NCBI GenBank assembly: GCA_024734555.1
Contig: JANPWX010000108.1
Coordinates: 1,236,566-1,300,565, forward strand
Direction: 5' to 3'
DNA length: 64,000 nucleotides
Source of the DNA: Trochalopteron elliotii
Taxonomy: Eukaryota > Chordata > Aves > Passeriformes > Leiothrichidae
Shown: piece by piece, positions 1 through 11,601 of the stretch
Numbering within the stretch: position 1 is the stretch's first letter
Layout: every line of letters starts with the position of its first letter
The notes under the pieces: model-generated
What the model saw: the letters and a program-made list of their open reading frames with translations, nothing else
Told to the model about the DNA's origin: nothing
Databases searched by the model: none
Program-made: the position numbers and the translations under genes

Positions 1-580
1 TTAGGAAGAGCATTGACAACAGGCTGAGGGAGGCGATCCTGCCCCTCTGCTCAGCCCTGGTGAGGCCACATGTGGAGTGTCCAGTTCTGGGCTCCTCAGT
101 ACAAGACAGACTTGAAGCTCCTGGACCATGTGCAGCAGATGATTAAGGGTCTGGAGCATCACTCTTGTGGGGAAAGGCTGAAGGAACCTGTTCAAGGGGG
201 CCCATTCAGCTGGTAGAAGAGACAGCTGGAAGGGGATCCTATCAATATCCGTCTGTATTGAAGGGAGGGTGCCAAGAGGGTGGAGCCAGGCTCTGCTCCA
301 TGCTGCTGAGCAATAGGACAAGAGGCAACAGGCAGAAACTGATGACCAGAAAATTTCACCTGAATATGAGGAAGAATTTTTTACATTGTAGGTGACTGAG
401 CACTGGAACAGATTGTCCAGAGAGGGTGTTGAGTGTCTCTCTCACTGGAGAGGTTCAGAAACCTTCTGAGCACAGTCCTGTGCCATGTGATTTGGGATGA
501 GCCTGCCTGAGCAGGAAGGCTGGATCGAATGACCTACTGTAGTTCCTTCCAACCTTACCCGTTCTGTGAGTCTTTGAGGC
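1..580 (+). mobile_element. CR1 LINE, 3' end (5' part outside window)
   Basis: CR1 is the main avian non-LTR retrotransposon, and its copies are usually 5'-truncated. This stretch follows the CR1 order: the last codons of ORF2 (GAGGCGATCCTGCCCCTCTG, then the GTGAGGCCACA region), a 3' untranslated part with CACTGGAACAG and TGTCCAGAG blocks near 399-424, and the tail with TTCCTTCCAACCTTACCC near 543-560 followed by a decayed TTCTGTGAGTCTTTGA tail. The frame is broken by stops and indels, so it encodes nothing. The left end is cut by the window. Open frames of 60-106 codons here are chance frames inside the repeat. The CR1 assignment is firm; the subfamily is not. Confidence 0.92.
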
Positions 581-3500
581 AGATTCACTGTATGTACCCA
601 TGGCAAGTGACTTTTTGAGTCTGAAAATATCAGCTTGATTTTGCATGGAAATTGACCCTCATTTGGACTAGCCTGTGATGCCTATGAATTGTGTCTGTAA
701 ATCTAAATTATTCACTCTAGGCTTTCTTTAGGACATCAGACGTACAAGAACCTAGAAAGGGGATTCATCAGACATTTAGAAACATTCATTTTGGGTTGAA
801 TTGCTTTATACAAGTATTTAATATAACTTAGATAATCTAAATTATCATCTCCAGGGATGAGGACTCCTCCACTTCCATTAATAGCCTGTTTCAGTATTTG
901 ACAAAACTTTAAGGGAATTTTTTTTCCTAATATCCAATAATAGAGGTCACATTGTCTTATCCTCTCCTTTGTTACTTGGGAGAAGAGACTGATCATCACT
1001 AATTTTGTTAGCTTCATTTAGTTTTGTGACTTCCTGGTCTTCATGTATGCAAAGAACAACATCTTTTCATCTTACTGAAAATGCAATAATTAATTGAGGT
1101 GATATACATCTTGTAAAAGATACGTACATCTTTTACAGTAATAGATCTCTAACAGCAGTATAAATTCTGGATTAAAATGAGAAACAATCTGTGTTTTCTT
1201 CCCTCCACTCACACACATAAACACTTAGAATAAGGAACTCATACATTAATATCTCAAATTATTTATACAAAACCTTATTTTCACTTAATAATAATTTAAG
1301 TACATGACTCTTATCACGCGCAGAAAAAGTAATCAGGAGAAATGCTCATTTTATTTTAAACAATGCCCATAAGTCTCAAAATGTAATGCGATGCTTGAAT
1401 ATCAGCCTGCTATAAAACCTAGGAGAAGCTGTTGAGCAGAAATTAGCCTTCAAATGAAATTTAAAGGTCTATGGAGAACACTCATCATGAGCAGAAAAGG
1501 CAGTTTTTGTTCTGTAATTGGGACTCATAATGTTTTCCCTGTTAGATCTTATTAACCTATATATGTTATATAGTACACAACAATGCACAGCAAGTTTTAA
1601 CCAGTTTAGTCTTTGCAAAATCTTGCAATTGCAATCTCCAAAACATGTGAAGCTGTTTTATAATGTTAATTAAGGGTCATGGAGTATTGTTTCCTACATG
1701 GTGTTACTAAGCTGGTGAACTGTAACAGTTTGCTGGAGTTTTAGTTAGCACTCTATTAACTATACCTAAGTGGCTTGCTTATCTTCTTTGTTTAGCAGGT
1801 CATTTGACACCCAATAATTCCATGTTATGAAAGAAAATGCATATGACAGCTTAGAATATAGCAGGTTTTTTTTTTCTCAGACTCTCTCTCTCTCTTTCCT
1901 TCCCTATCTGTACATGAAGAAGGAGTAATAGAGTGTATTAATGTTGACAGGAAGATACTGGTAATAATGAACATTGCTCAAATAACTGTGATGGTTTCTG
2001 TTATTATTATTTTAATAATTTACAGAAGTACCAGGGTTGTGTAGATCTTTAGAACATAAGGTGCTTTAAACATTTAGTAGAGAAGTTGTATGTTCTTTCT
2101 TTTTTTTTTTCCCTTTTTGGGATTTTTTTTGTTTGTTTTACAAATCATTGCAATGAAACAACCAGATAAATAGACAGGATTGAGGTCAGATGTACCATAG
2201 TTCTTCATTCTGTGGCATAATTTTCAAAAAAGTAAGATAGTTATGAAATGGTAGCACATCAGAGTGGTATTTAGCTAGGACAACAGCAAATGCAGTCCTG
2301 GATTTCCAGTTTCCTGCTTTTCTCTGTGAAGTTCACCAAATTCATTTGAGTATCAGATTAAGAGTCACTATTTACTGAAACAAGGGGTTGTAAAGTTCCC
2401 ATCAGTAACAAGTGTCAGACCTTTTCAACAGTGTCCAAAGAAATTCAAATGGCAATAAGATAAGTTTTAGGTCAGTCCCTCCCTGCTTATTTCTAGGATA
2501 TTTATTAGGCAAGTAAGCATCAGATGCAAACCCATGATGGCCTTCTACAGGACTTCCTCACACAACCTCAAAGCATGGTACCTTTTGTGTACAAAACCTT
2601 GAAATTGATATTCTCTACAGGGTCAGTCTCACAAAGGCCAATGGAGAGTGCACAAATGACCCTTCATCTAGGTTGACATAGGTTTGTCTTTAGGTGGCTA
2701 ATGCTTCATTTTTCTGCTAATATAGGTATTGGTCTAGCAGATGTGCAGGAAAATAATTTCTCTATCCTTTCCCAAGAAAACCCAGAAACTAAACTGTTAT
2801 TTTGTTGTGTTGAACATGCTTGTTTCCTCTCTCTCCCCTGGTTCTCTGTTCTTACTCTCAAATATCCATACGAAGAAAAAGAAAAATGTACAGAGAACCT
2901 CCTCCTCCCCCTTCCCAATTCTTTAATTTAAATTTTCAAATTATCATTTTCTGGTTACATATCAGTTGTAATCTTTATATAAGCTATAAATACAATTATT
3001 TATATTATGGGGACATTAAAATTAGACTGACAAAACCATAAATATTTGGTCATCAGCATCAAAACCACAAAATTAGCATGTTGGTAAAATTTCCGTCGCT
3101 TCTTGAAACAATTAACAGGGGTGGATCATACTTAAATCATACCTACAATAAATATCTACAGACACCTCATTATAATGGGAAGAAGGAGATGACCGCCAAA
3201 ATGAAAGGAGACAAAAAGCGGCTATCCTGGTATCCAGCTAGATTAAAGCTCCAGCTACCTATTTTTAGATCCCTAGCATATAAATTATCTATAATAAGCA
3301 GTTAAGTTTCCCCTTTTAACATTTTTTAAAAAGGAAAGAGTCTATATTTTGTCAAACAAAACTGGTTGAAAATAAAAAAAATTAGATAGATTAATTAAAA
3401 ACATGACTGAAAATCAAAAGAGTCCCTAGTGCAGATCACTTGATGACTGAAATTTACATCTCCTGTTGCAAATCATATACTCTACAGGTAAACACCTTTT

Positions 3501-4355
3501 TGAAGAGCTAATTGAAACACAGGTGGTCTATAACATTACTACAATTAGAGAAAACAAATCAAGATACACATTTTGTAACCCAGTCTCTATTTACTTACAT
3601 TCAATGACGTTGACTGTTTAATATCACAGCATATTTTAAACATTTGAAAGGTTAGGTTCTTTTTCTAGAGCTGGATAGCAAAGGAATCATGTAGTAGTTG
3701 CCATCTGGGACATGACCAGTGTATTTTAAAAGCTGTTACATTTGTGTGTAGTCAAGACAAAACATACTGCAAAAACTTTGGCCAAAGGTATGAACCCTTA
3801 CCTTTAACATAAATCACATTCCTTATATCTAATTTTAGGTGTTTATCTGCTTTTTTAAATCAGAGGTTTCTCTGACGTGGAATACTACTGCCTACAAGTC
3901 ACCTATCACTTTTGTGTATAGAAGTAATCTAAGAAGACTGAGCTCCTAATTTGAAGAACTTTGTTTCCATACGACAGCTCAGAATCTCTAATGCAAATAT
4001 TTCCTGGTCAACATTTATACAGGCAGAATACTGGGAGGACTTGTAGTCCCCTGTACCTCTTTTATGAAGTTGCATATTTAGATTGCACTTCTTTGTTCCA
4101 GAGTTGTTACTAGATATAAGGAAATATTTTTTTTTCCTATTGGACATTGTACTGTCTGCAATTTATTCCTTTTCCTGATCATATGTAATGGTACCACAAT
4201 CTGCTGAAACATGTGGATGTATTTTTCTTTGTAGAGTTTAGGCTTGAAGCATGGAAGTTGGCATAAATTTGTGTTTCAGAACACATGGAATGTCAGAAGC
4301 ATAGACTGGAGATATGTGTAGTGGAATGTTCCCACTACCCACCAGTTAGATTAAA
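581..4355. other. AT-rich stretch with no recognisable gene
   Basis: I see no exon, RNA gene or mobile element here. It contains a short T-run plus a CT-dinucleotide run (about 1866-1896), T-runs near 2098-2112 and many TAATTA/ATTAAT words. Open frames (736-1017 minus, 2701-2931 plus and overlapping ones, 3078-3305 plus) are under 95 codons, overlap each other on both strands and have AT-driven composition, so I treat them as chance. Confidence 0.6.
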
Positions 4356-4392
4356 AAAACCAAACCAAACCAAACCAAACCAAACCAAACCA
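4356..4392. repeat. (CAAAC)n microsatellite
   Basis: About seven tandem copies of the pentamer CAAAC follow a short A-run at 4353-4359. The units are nearly perfect. The A-rich start could be the remnant of a retroposon tail, but no source element is visible upstream. Confidence 0.95.
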
Positions 4393-6945
4393 GTGATAAT
4401 ATGGCCTGCTACATTAACATTTGATCTATTGCAGTTCTAAAATTAAAAAAAAATTAATAAAACTCAATACTAAATAGAAAAAAAACCTGACAAAAACTGT
4501 AACCAGTGTACCTTGTTTGTTAGGAAGAGATATTTTACATGCCTGATTTTAGTAAAGAATGTGACTCCTGAAACATGTTTCTCTTATATCATTGTGTCAC
4601 TTGTAACCACCCTTCAAATATTTTCAGGATTTCTTGTTTGTTTTGGAATGAAGAAGTGATATTTATAATTCTTTCTCTATAAACTTCAGAATGATCTTAC
4701 AGTTTTCAGTTCTAAACTTGACTTACTTATGGCCTGGTTTCATTCCAGTTTATGGCCAGCTTTAGGCATTTAGTTGAAGCTACCAAGTGATGACCTGTTT
4801 CCTAAAAACATTTTGAAGATGATTGAGTTGCTAAAAACATCCTATGAGGATACTCAAAACCTCTCACAAGAGTGACTTAGATCCTTACTGCTCTCAATTG
4901 CTTTTAGAGACTTTTCTAGGATTATAAGGCTTCCTGACTCTGTGTCAGTTTAGAACAAGAAGTGAGATAATGTAAGCCCAAGCCATTGCTCTTTCTGTAC
5001 TTATGTGTTGTCACTACAAATAAAGATAAAGTATGACAAATTTGGGAGTGGGAAAAGAGGAGAGAGGAGGAGAGAACAGATTTATCATTTCTTGTTCTAG
5101 ATTTGAACATAAAAAACAAACAGAGAAAAAAGTGTCTGTAGAAAATGGTTTGAGAACAGAATATTGTCAACATCCTATGCTTTTAAACTGTAACCAAAAA
5201 CATCTAGTGTTTGGAATGATACAGAAAAGATAAAACCTTATCCTGTATATACAAAATAAAAAACAATGAATATTTGTCTTCACAATGTAGCAATTTATTC
5301 TTGAAATGCCACGAGCCTTCAGACTTGACTAGGTTGTTATTTTGTTCATAGAGCCAAGCATTGGCCCTGCCCTGAGCTGTTGTTAGTAATTTCTGAACAC
5401 CCTTATGTTTTAATAACATGGGGCAGATGGCAAAATGTGAATTGTGTTTAGATGTCTTGTCATTCCTTTAATTTTTAAAAATCTTGACTTGTATATGGTG
5501 CTTTCCATGTTCATTGTTATATTCCTCATTTGTTTGGAATATCTAGGCATGTTTATGCTTGCAGTTTCAAAGTATTACTTATTTGTCACACACACCTCTG
5601 TAGTAGTGCTTCACAACTGCACAAAGAAATAAATCACGAAGGACAAAATCTCTTCTAGAAAAAGGTAATCAGATAAGATAAACTGATTTGCTTGCAGAAA
5701 AAGTCTTTATTAAAAGAAATACAGCTAAATAATTTTCACATATCTGAAATAATTATCTGTCCATGCATGGTATCATTACTTTTCTCTAAGTAATTCTGCT
5801 CTGAGGCTTTTTTCTATAAGTAAAGACGTATTAAAAGGTGTTCAGATCTCTAAAGTAGCTTCAAGTACTTTTGGAGCTTTGTAAATCAAATGGATACAAT
5901 CAAAACAATAAAGCAGAAAAGGAATGAAAAGGTTTTAATCTTTGGCTTAAAGCCAAACTTACCATTAAAGTTGTAAATATCACCACTAAATAGATAACAT
6001 AAAAACATATGTAAATCAATAGAAATGTCTATATAAACCTATTTATGAAAACCCATTTTCAGCAACTTGCAGCACTGTGAACTCAGTTGTACTGTGTTTT
6101 TCTTTTTGAAAAGTGTTGGCGCAAGAAACTATACATTTTAAAGAAACAGGCATACATAAACACTTTCAGATACTGAAATACTACTATTCAGAGAAAATAC
6201 TATTTTTGTTCAGTGGACTTTATACACATTAAAAATGGCTTATATCTATTATATCTGTTATATTTACTCAGGGGAAATTATCCATCGATCCCTGAATAAA
6301 AGTTTCTCTCTCTAATGACATAATTTTAATGATACTAGTGTAGTTGTTCAGAAATAAAATACATGGCATGTAATCGGACTTCATTTTCTTCACTTGAATA
6401 ACCCTTATGTTGCCAAGGAAATATTATAACATCACACTGCCATTCCCAGTATGTGACAATTTGAGCCCACGTGACAAGTATTTTTCAAATATATATTCAT
6501 TTCACTAAATATTGATGAGTCGTATCAAACGTGTGCCACATAGATGAAATTTCAATTACAGAAACTTAATTAATTAGTGAATTTTTTTATAAAAGTCAAT
6601 TTTGTAGGAGTAATTATTTATTTCATACATTAAATTTATTGAAATTTCAAATTAAATGGAGTCTTAATAATAAATCTGTTAATATTTTTAAAATAACCCT
6701 AATTATTGCATCTTACAATTACTAAGACACACAAAATCTTCAACCTCCCAATCAGGTGCATTGTTGAGGAGCCAGTTTTTATTACTCTGATACAATTTTT
6801 TATTCTTTTATAAACTGATTTGTTTATTTTCATATTGTATTGGTTTTGTTTCTCAAAAGGATGAATGAAGTAAAAGGTTGAGGTCTACTTAATAATACTC
6901 TTGGATTTTGTTTCTTGTGATATTTTTACCTCCTTTTTCTTCTGA
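4393..6945. other. AT-rich stretch with no recognisable gene
   Basis: No gene, RNA gene or element recognised. The open frame at 5444-5632 (plus) would give a hydrophobic peptide, but T-rich DNA does this by chance. The part around 6360-6720 keeps a CACGTG E-box, isolated CpGs and a cluster of TTAATTAATTA-type homeodomain words; I list it as a candidate conserved noncoding element in the findings. Confidence 0.55.
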
Positions 6946-6965
6946 TTTTTTTTTTTTTTTTTTTT
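6946..6965. repeat. Poly-T run (20 T)
   Basis: Twenty uninterrupted T residues. It could be the poly-A tail of a minus-strand retroposed sequence, but nothing to the right resembles a known element. Confidence 0.95.
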
Positions 6966-9684
6966 ATGGAACCCAGAAGGATATATGGGTTGCAGAAGGA
7001 GAGTAGACATAGTTCCATAGAAGAGACTTTGGTCAGATAAATTTTGTCCTATGACTGAAGTTTAGAATCTCAGATTAATTTTGTCTTTTGTTCCTCTCTT
7101 GTGTTTGGTAGTGTTCATTTTTATCGTGCTGCAATTATGCTTTTAATTGAACATAATATACACAGCATATTAGACAACTACTCAGTGAGGAAGAAATAGG
7201 TGACCCTGAACATGCTTTTTTTTTCCATGTGTAATGTACATCAAAGAGAAACATCATTCAGAAATGCAATTTCTCTGATATGCTACAGCCACAGTTGCAA
7301 AACTGCATAGAACTATTTCTTTCATAATTTGATTAGGAAAATGGAAAGGGTGAAAATGGTGGATAGGAGAGGAGATGACAGCTCTGCATTATTCACAAGA
7401 GAAGAATGTAGAGAAACAACACATCCCACACAAAGCAGGATTCACCTCTCACTGAGTTCTGATTTCTTGTAAGAGAAAAAATGATAGCGGTGATTCTTTA
7501 ACACAAGTTGTAGGACATACAAAACATGACAGAAAGAAGAAAGAAAAAATGGGATTTTAATAGAATAGTAGAAAAGATTTACATAAGGAGTTATTTTTTA
7601 AAAAATACTTGTAAACATAGCAGCATTCCACTTGATGAAATTAGCTTTTTAGCAGACGGAAAATGAAAGTTCCTAAAGTTGCATTTAACCATGAGAAGCC
7701 ATATTATTAATTAAATATGTTTTGAAGCAGGAAAAAGATGAAATATTGAAACTTAAAAGGATACAGCATATATTTGCTATTAGCTAACATTTAAATCTAA
7801 CTATATAATGCAAAATAGTAATTTAAATAAAGATTGAAACATACTGTTTAGATTTTGTTTTATCTATTATAATGGCCAAATTTCAAAATGTTGCCTCATT
7901 TTTAGGTAAAATTATAAAATGTAAAATATACTGAAATAAATACTTTAATTTTTAAATTTCCAACACAGCGCTTATGCAAATAAAACAAAAGCATTGCTGC
8001 TTTTTAAATGTTCATGCAGTTCTTATTGGTCACATATTCAATTTCCAGTGAAAGACTACCATCTTTCTAAAAGATTATAAAATGTTAGTATTTTCTCAGC
8101 AGCCTTCAATTATTTTGCTATGGATCATAAAATTACTTCCTTAGAAGATAAATTTTCTATATCAATTTATCTTTCAATTATTCATTCAGAAATTAAAAAT
8201 TCGGATTTTACATCATGATCACAGGAATCTCTCCTACCCAAATCATGGAGAGAACTGGCACACATTTTCAGGAGTCAAAGCATATCACTCAGAAGTGATA
8301 TGTTCATGAATAGTAATCACTAGCATTTAATGAATCACATCCTGGAATCTCTTTAATAAATTTATCAATACCGTTTTTCATTTATTCTATGCAATTTTCA
8401 CACATTAGATATTTACTCACCTGAAGGAAAATAGCTCTCAAAACATGGAAATTTTCCCACAGAATATAAACTTTTCTTCAACAGATTTGTTCACTGTCTT
8501 GATAGCTACTGTGTCATGTTTTGCCAGAATGCATGAAATACTGGAAAAAAATCATAAATGTGTCAAGATGATTTTTATTTTTTTACATAGCACAACAGTA
8601 ACAAAAGGATTCTTCCTTCCTAGGCATTCCAAATGCAAACTGTTTTTTCCAACTAAGTATAAATTTAATTTTCCGCAATACACTGATAAAGATTTTATGT
8701 TTTCATAAACATAGCAATTTCAGAAATCTGCATTTATTTGGTTTTTTTTTTAATAATTTCACAAGTTCAAGCAATGTCTGCTTGGAAAGAATAGATAACC
8801 ATGTCTAAAGTCTCACAGGATATCTACAATGACAGTTAGACATATGCCTATGCCCATATCTAGGCTTACATTAGCTGTATATTTTTAAACATTGCCTATC
8901 CATCTCTAACAGCACAGCAAAAGCCAGCCAAAGGCCAGTTCTGGACCTCTGCTCAATTTTTCCAAATTCTTGTTCCCAAAACTTCCTAGTTTGCAGTTCT
9001 TTCCTACAGACTGTCTTTTCCATCCTCTGATTTTGCTCTGCTTTACCTGAATTTTTTTCTGCCTTTATTTGCTTTTCAGACTGCTCCAAAATTCTTGTAG
9101 CATCCCTCCTGCCCTGAATTGCAATTTTTCCAGGGCCTTTAGAAGAGCATGGTCAGAAAAACATGGTCTCAATTTGGGAAGAACCATAATTTTATAATAC
9201 ATCCAGATCACATTTGAAGCTTAATTTAGATCATATTACAGTCCCAGAAGGACAGCTAGGACAAAGAAAGTTCTTTATAAGAGGAAACTCTCTGATTTAA
9301 TGCTATGTAATTTTTATTCTTTTCACAAGGAGCATAAACAAAAACTTGCCAATGGTCCAAATGCCTTGTTTTCATACAACTTTCTCTTGTAGGACAAGGA
9401 TTTTTACAATTTTTTTACATTTTACAGAGAAAATAAAATGAGAGAGATATTTTTGTGTCATCTCAGGCCATGACTGCTCTTAAAATATCTGTTACTGCAA
9501 TAGTCCTATAGACAGTCAAACCAGAACATCCCTTCTACTTTATGCTGGGTCTGGATGGATCCTTTACTAAGAGAACTTCTGGCACTGTTGCCAAGTGATG
9601 TTGCCTGTTCAGGTGCTCATTATCAGGCCAATTGTCTTCCAAAATGGGCCAACTGCATCTAGCCTGTATTTTGGGATGAGCCCC
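6966..9684. other. AT-rich stretch with no recognisable gene
   Basis: No recognisable gene. A small perfect inverted repeat is listed separately at 8281-8302. A 72-codon minus-strand frame at 8871-9089 is rich in Glu, Gln and Lys (EQSEKQIKAEKNSGKAEQNQ) and differs from the usual AT-driven frames, but I recognise no family and no splice signals frame it convincingly. 8445-8708 (plus) is a chance frame. Confidence 0.5.
8281..8302. repeat. Short perfect inverted repeat (9-bp arms)
   Basis: CATATCACT and AGTGATATG are perfect reverse complements separated by four bases (CAGA). In AT-rich DNA a 9-bp stem of this kind can arise by chance. No function is implied. Confidence 0.8.
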
Positions 9685-10620
9685 TGTCATGGATTAATGC
9701 AGCTAGGGTTTTAGTTGAAGAGGAAATAGCTCCCTTGTAAGGACCTTGGGATTTCCTTTGGAAAAGGACATGGACCTATCAGGGGCCAATTTTTAGATGC
9801 CGACATATTGTGTGACCACTGAAGAAGCTGGATGTGTCTTTGTGAATACACATATATAGTGAGTGGAGCCAGGAATTTTCTCTCTTCCTTCTGGCTTGCC
9901 AGCAGGTAACAGTGGCCATGCAGCAGCTGGGAGGGCAGGGCCAGGCACCAGCACTCTGCCAGGCTCGCAGAGACAGGTCTGGCTGAGCTCTGGCAGCAGC
10001 TGTTGCAGAAGGGAGGGGAAAGCTACAGTAACTAATATCTAGCTGACTTCAAAGCTTGCCTCACCACCGGCCAGGCTGAGGGAGATGTCTGCCAGGCCTG
10101 TGATAGCAGCTACGGGCTGGGCTGGGCTGGGTCCACCCAAGTGTCACCTGTTGCAGTGCGTGTTTTAGGTTTTATATTTGTTTTTGTATTTTATTATTTG
10201 TCTGTACTTGGTTTGTTCCATTCCAAAATACCCCCCTACCCCTACACCTGGTTTCCCCCTGATGTAACCACACCCCTTCCCTTTCCCAAGTGGCCCAGAG
10301 TGTTCCCCGCCCAGGCTGCGACCTGGGAAAAGGGAACACAGAGGCCCAGTCGGGCTGTTCTGGCTTCTGGTCCCGGCTCTGCTCTGCATGTGGCTGGGCC
10401 ACAAGAAATAAACACCTTTCCCAACCCAAGCCAGAGACCACTCTTCATTTCCAAGCCTCATCCACGCTTCATCGAGCTATTTGGAGGACCACAAACTGCT
10501 GTAGATTGGTCTGGGGAACTGCTTGCTGGCAAGAACCCCCCCAGAGCCCCCCCGAAATCTATAGTCACCGAGGGGTGGGCAGGAGGCATCCACCAGCCAG
10601 GCCACTCTGATCTCTTTGCC
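9685..10620 (+). mobile_element. LTR-like GC-richer block, first part of composite element
   Basis: The composition changes sharply from AT-rich flank to GC-rich DNA. A TG start (TGTCATGG at 9685) is followed by a TATA-like ACACATATATAG near 9849 and a polyadenylation signal AATAAA at 10407-10412, the order expected for U3-R of a retroviral LTR. Open frames here (for example 10141-10623 plus) have no homology I recognise and reflect GC-rich composition. I recall similar blocks in songbird ERV LTRs but cannot name the family. The right edge is uncertain: the block may end near 10500 or join the next segment as one element. Confidence 0.5.
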
Positions 10621-11601
10621 TGAGTTCTCCCCCCATCCCCATCAGCACGGCTTTGCAATCTAACACTGTGAGCCACAGCCCAAGAGAGAGAGACCTGGAC
10701 GAGATGTTGACTCCTTCCTTGCACAGATGAAACTTACAAAACACTGGATCCTCTCTGAGTGAGAGAAAAAGCCAGACTAGGGACATGAAAAGTGACAATC
10801 TGAAGATATTAAAGTCAGTGAAGGAAGAGTTACCCCTTAGATGGAAGAGGTGAGAAGATGCCTTGGTTTTAGGCTGAAAAATCTTTTGTGAGCTGTGGTA
10901 ACAGACTGTAATAAGCTAGAATATCCCTTTAAATCATGGAAAATAGGAGTTGGGGAAATGATTGTTCAGATTTGGGGATTTTGAGCAAAGGTATCTGTAA
11001 TGAACTAAGTGAATATTGCATTAGTGGCTGTGATCCTTTGAGCCTACTGAGAAGTTTGAACAGCGAGAGAGAGAGAAATGAGATAAGAAGCCCTCTGTCC
11101 CAGTGATGAAGTAGGGAGAGATCCCTGTTCCATGAGATGAAGAAAATCCTTTGCATTTGAACTGTTCATTTTTAAAATGACACCCCACTATGCATGAGTC
11201 CATGGCCCTTATGTAGCCGCAGGAAAGGTTCACAACTGCAGAAGTTCCCCAGGTAGCTGCTTTTGTGAGAGTTAAGAGTCACAAGTGGATTGTTCTTTGT
11301 TGTGGAAAGTTACCATAACAGACCAGAAGAGGCCTCTCTCTCTAAATGGACTGATGAAAGACTATTTTATAAGTGGTCCTGACCTAGAGTTCCAAGTTTT
11401 GTCTCTTTATGTTGTTAGTGGGAAAGTGAAACATTTGTGGGCAGGGAGAAGTGTTTAGAAAGTTTTCATTTTGATTCTCATTCTCTTCTGTTAGTGTTTG
11501 TTAATAAATCTATCTTTATACTTTTTAAGATTTGGGCCTGCTTTACTTTCCTCCTAATCCTATCTCACAGCAGGATTCTGGTAAACACTCAAACCACTAC
11601 A
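10621..11601 (+). mobile_element. LTR-like segment ending ...CTACA, second part of composite element
   Basis: The right end has an LTR-like layout: a TATA-like TTTTATAAG near 11364-11372, AATAAA at 11503-11508, then about 90 bases holding TTTGGGCCTGCTTTACTTTC and a CTCACAGCAGGA block, and a terminal CAAACCACTACA ending at 11601. This matches my memory of the U5 end of an avian ERV LTR. The left boundary is not visible. The five bases after the end (GTCCC) match four of five bases before 9685 (GCCCC), which would fit one 1.9-kb element with a decayed 5-bp duplication, but this is weak. Confidence 0.5.

Noticed and set aside
5444..5632. Hydrophobic 62-codon frame resembling a membrane peptide
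   Set aside because: T-rich DNA gives Leu/Phe/Ile runs by chance and there is no supporting context.
10141..10623. 160-codon plus frame, the longest in the window
   Set aside because: It sits in the LTR-like block across its TATA-to-polyadenylation part, shows no known domain and is matched by overlapping frames on both strands.
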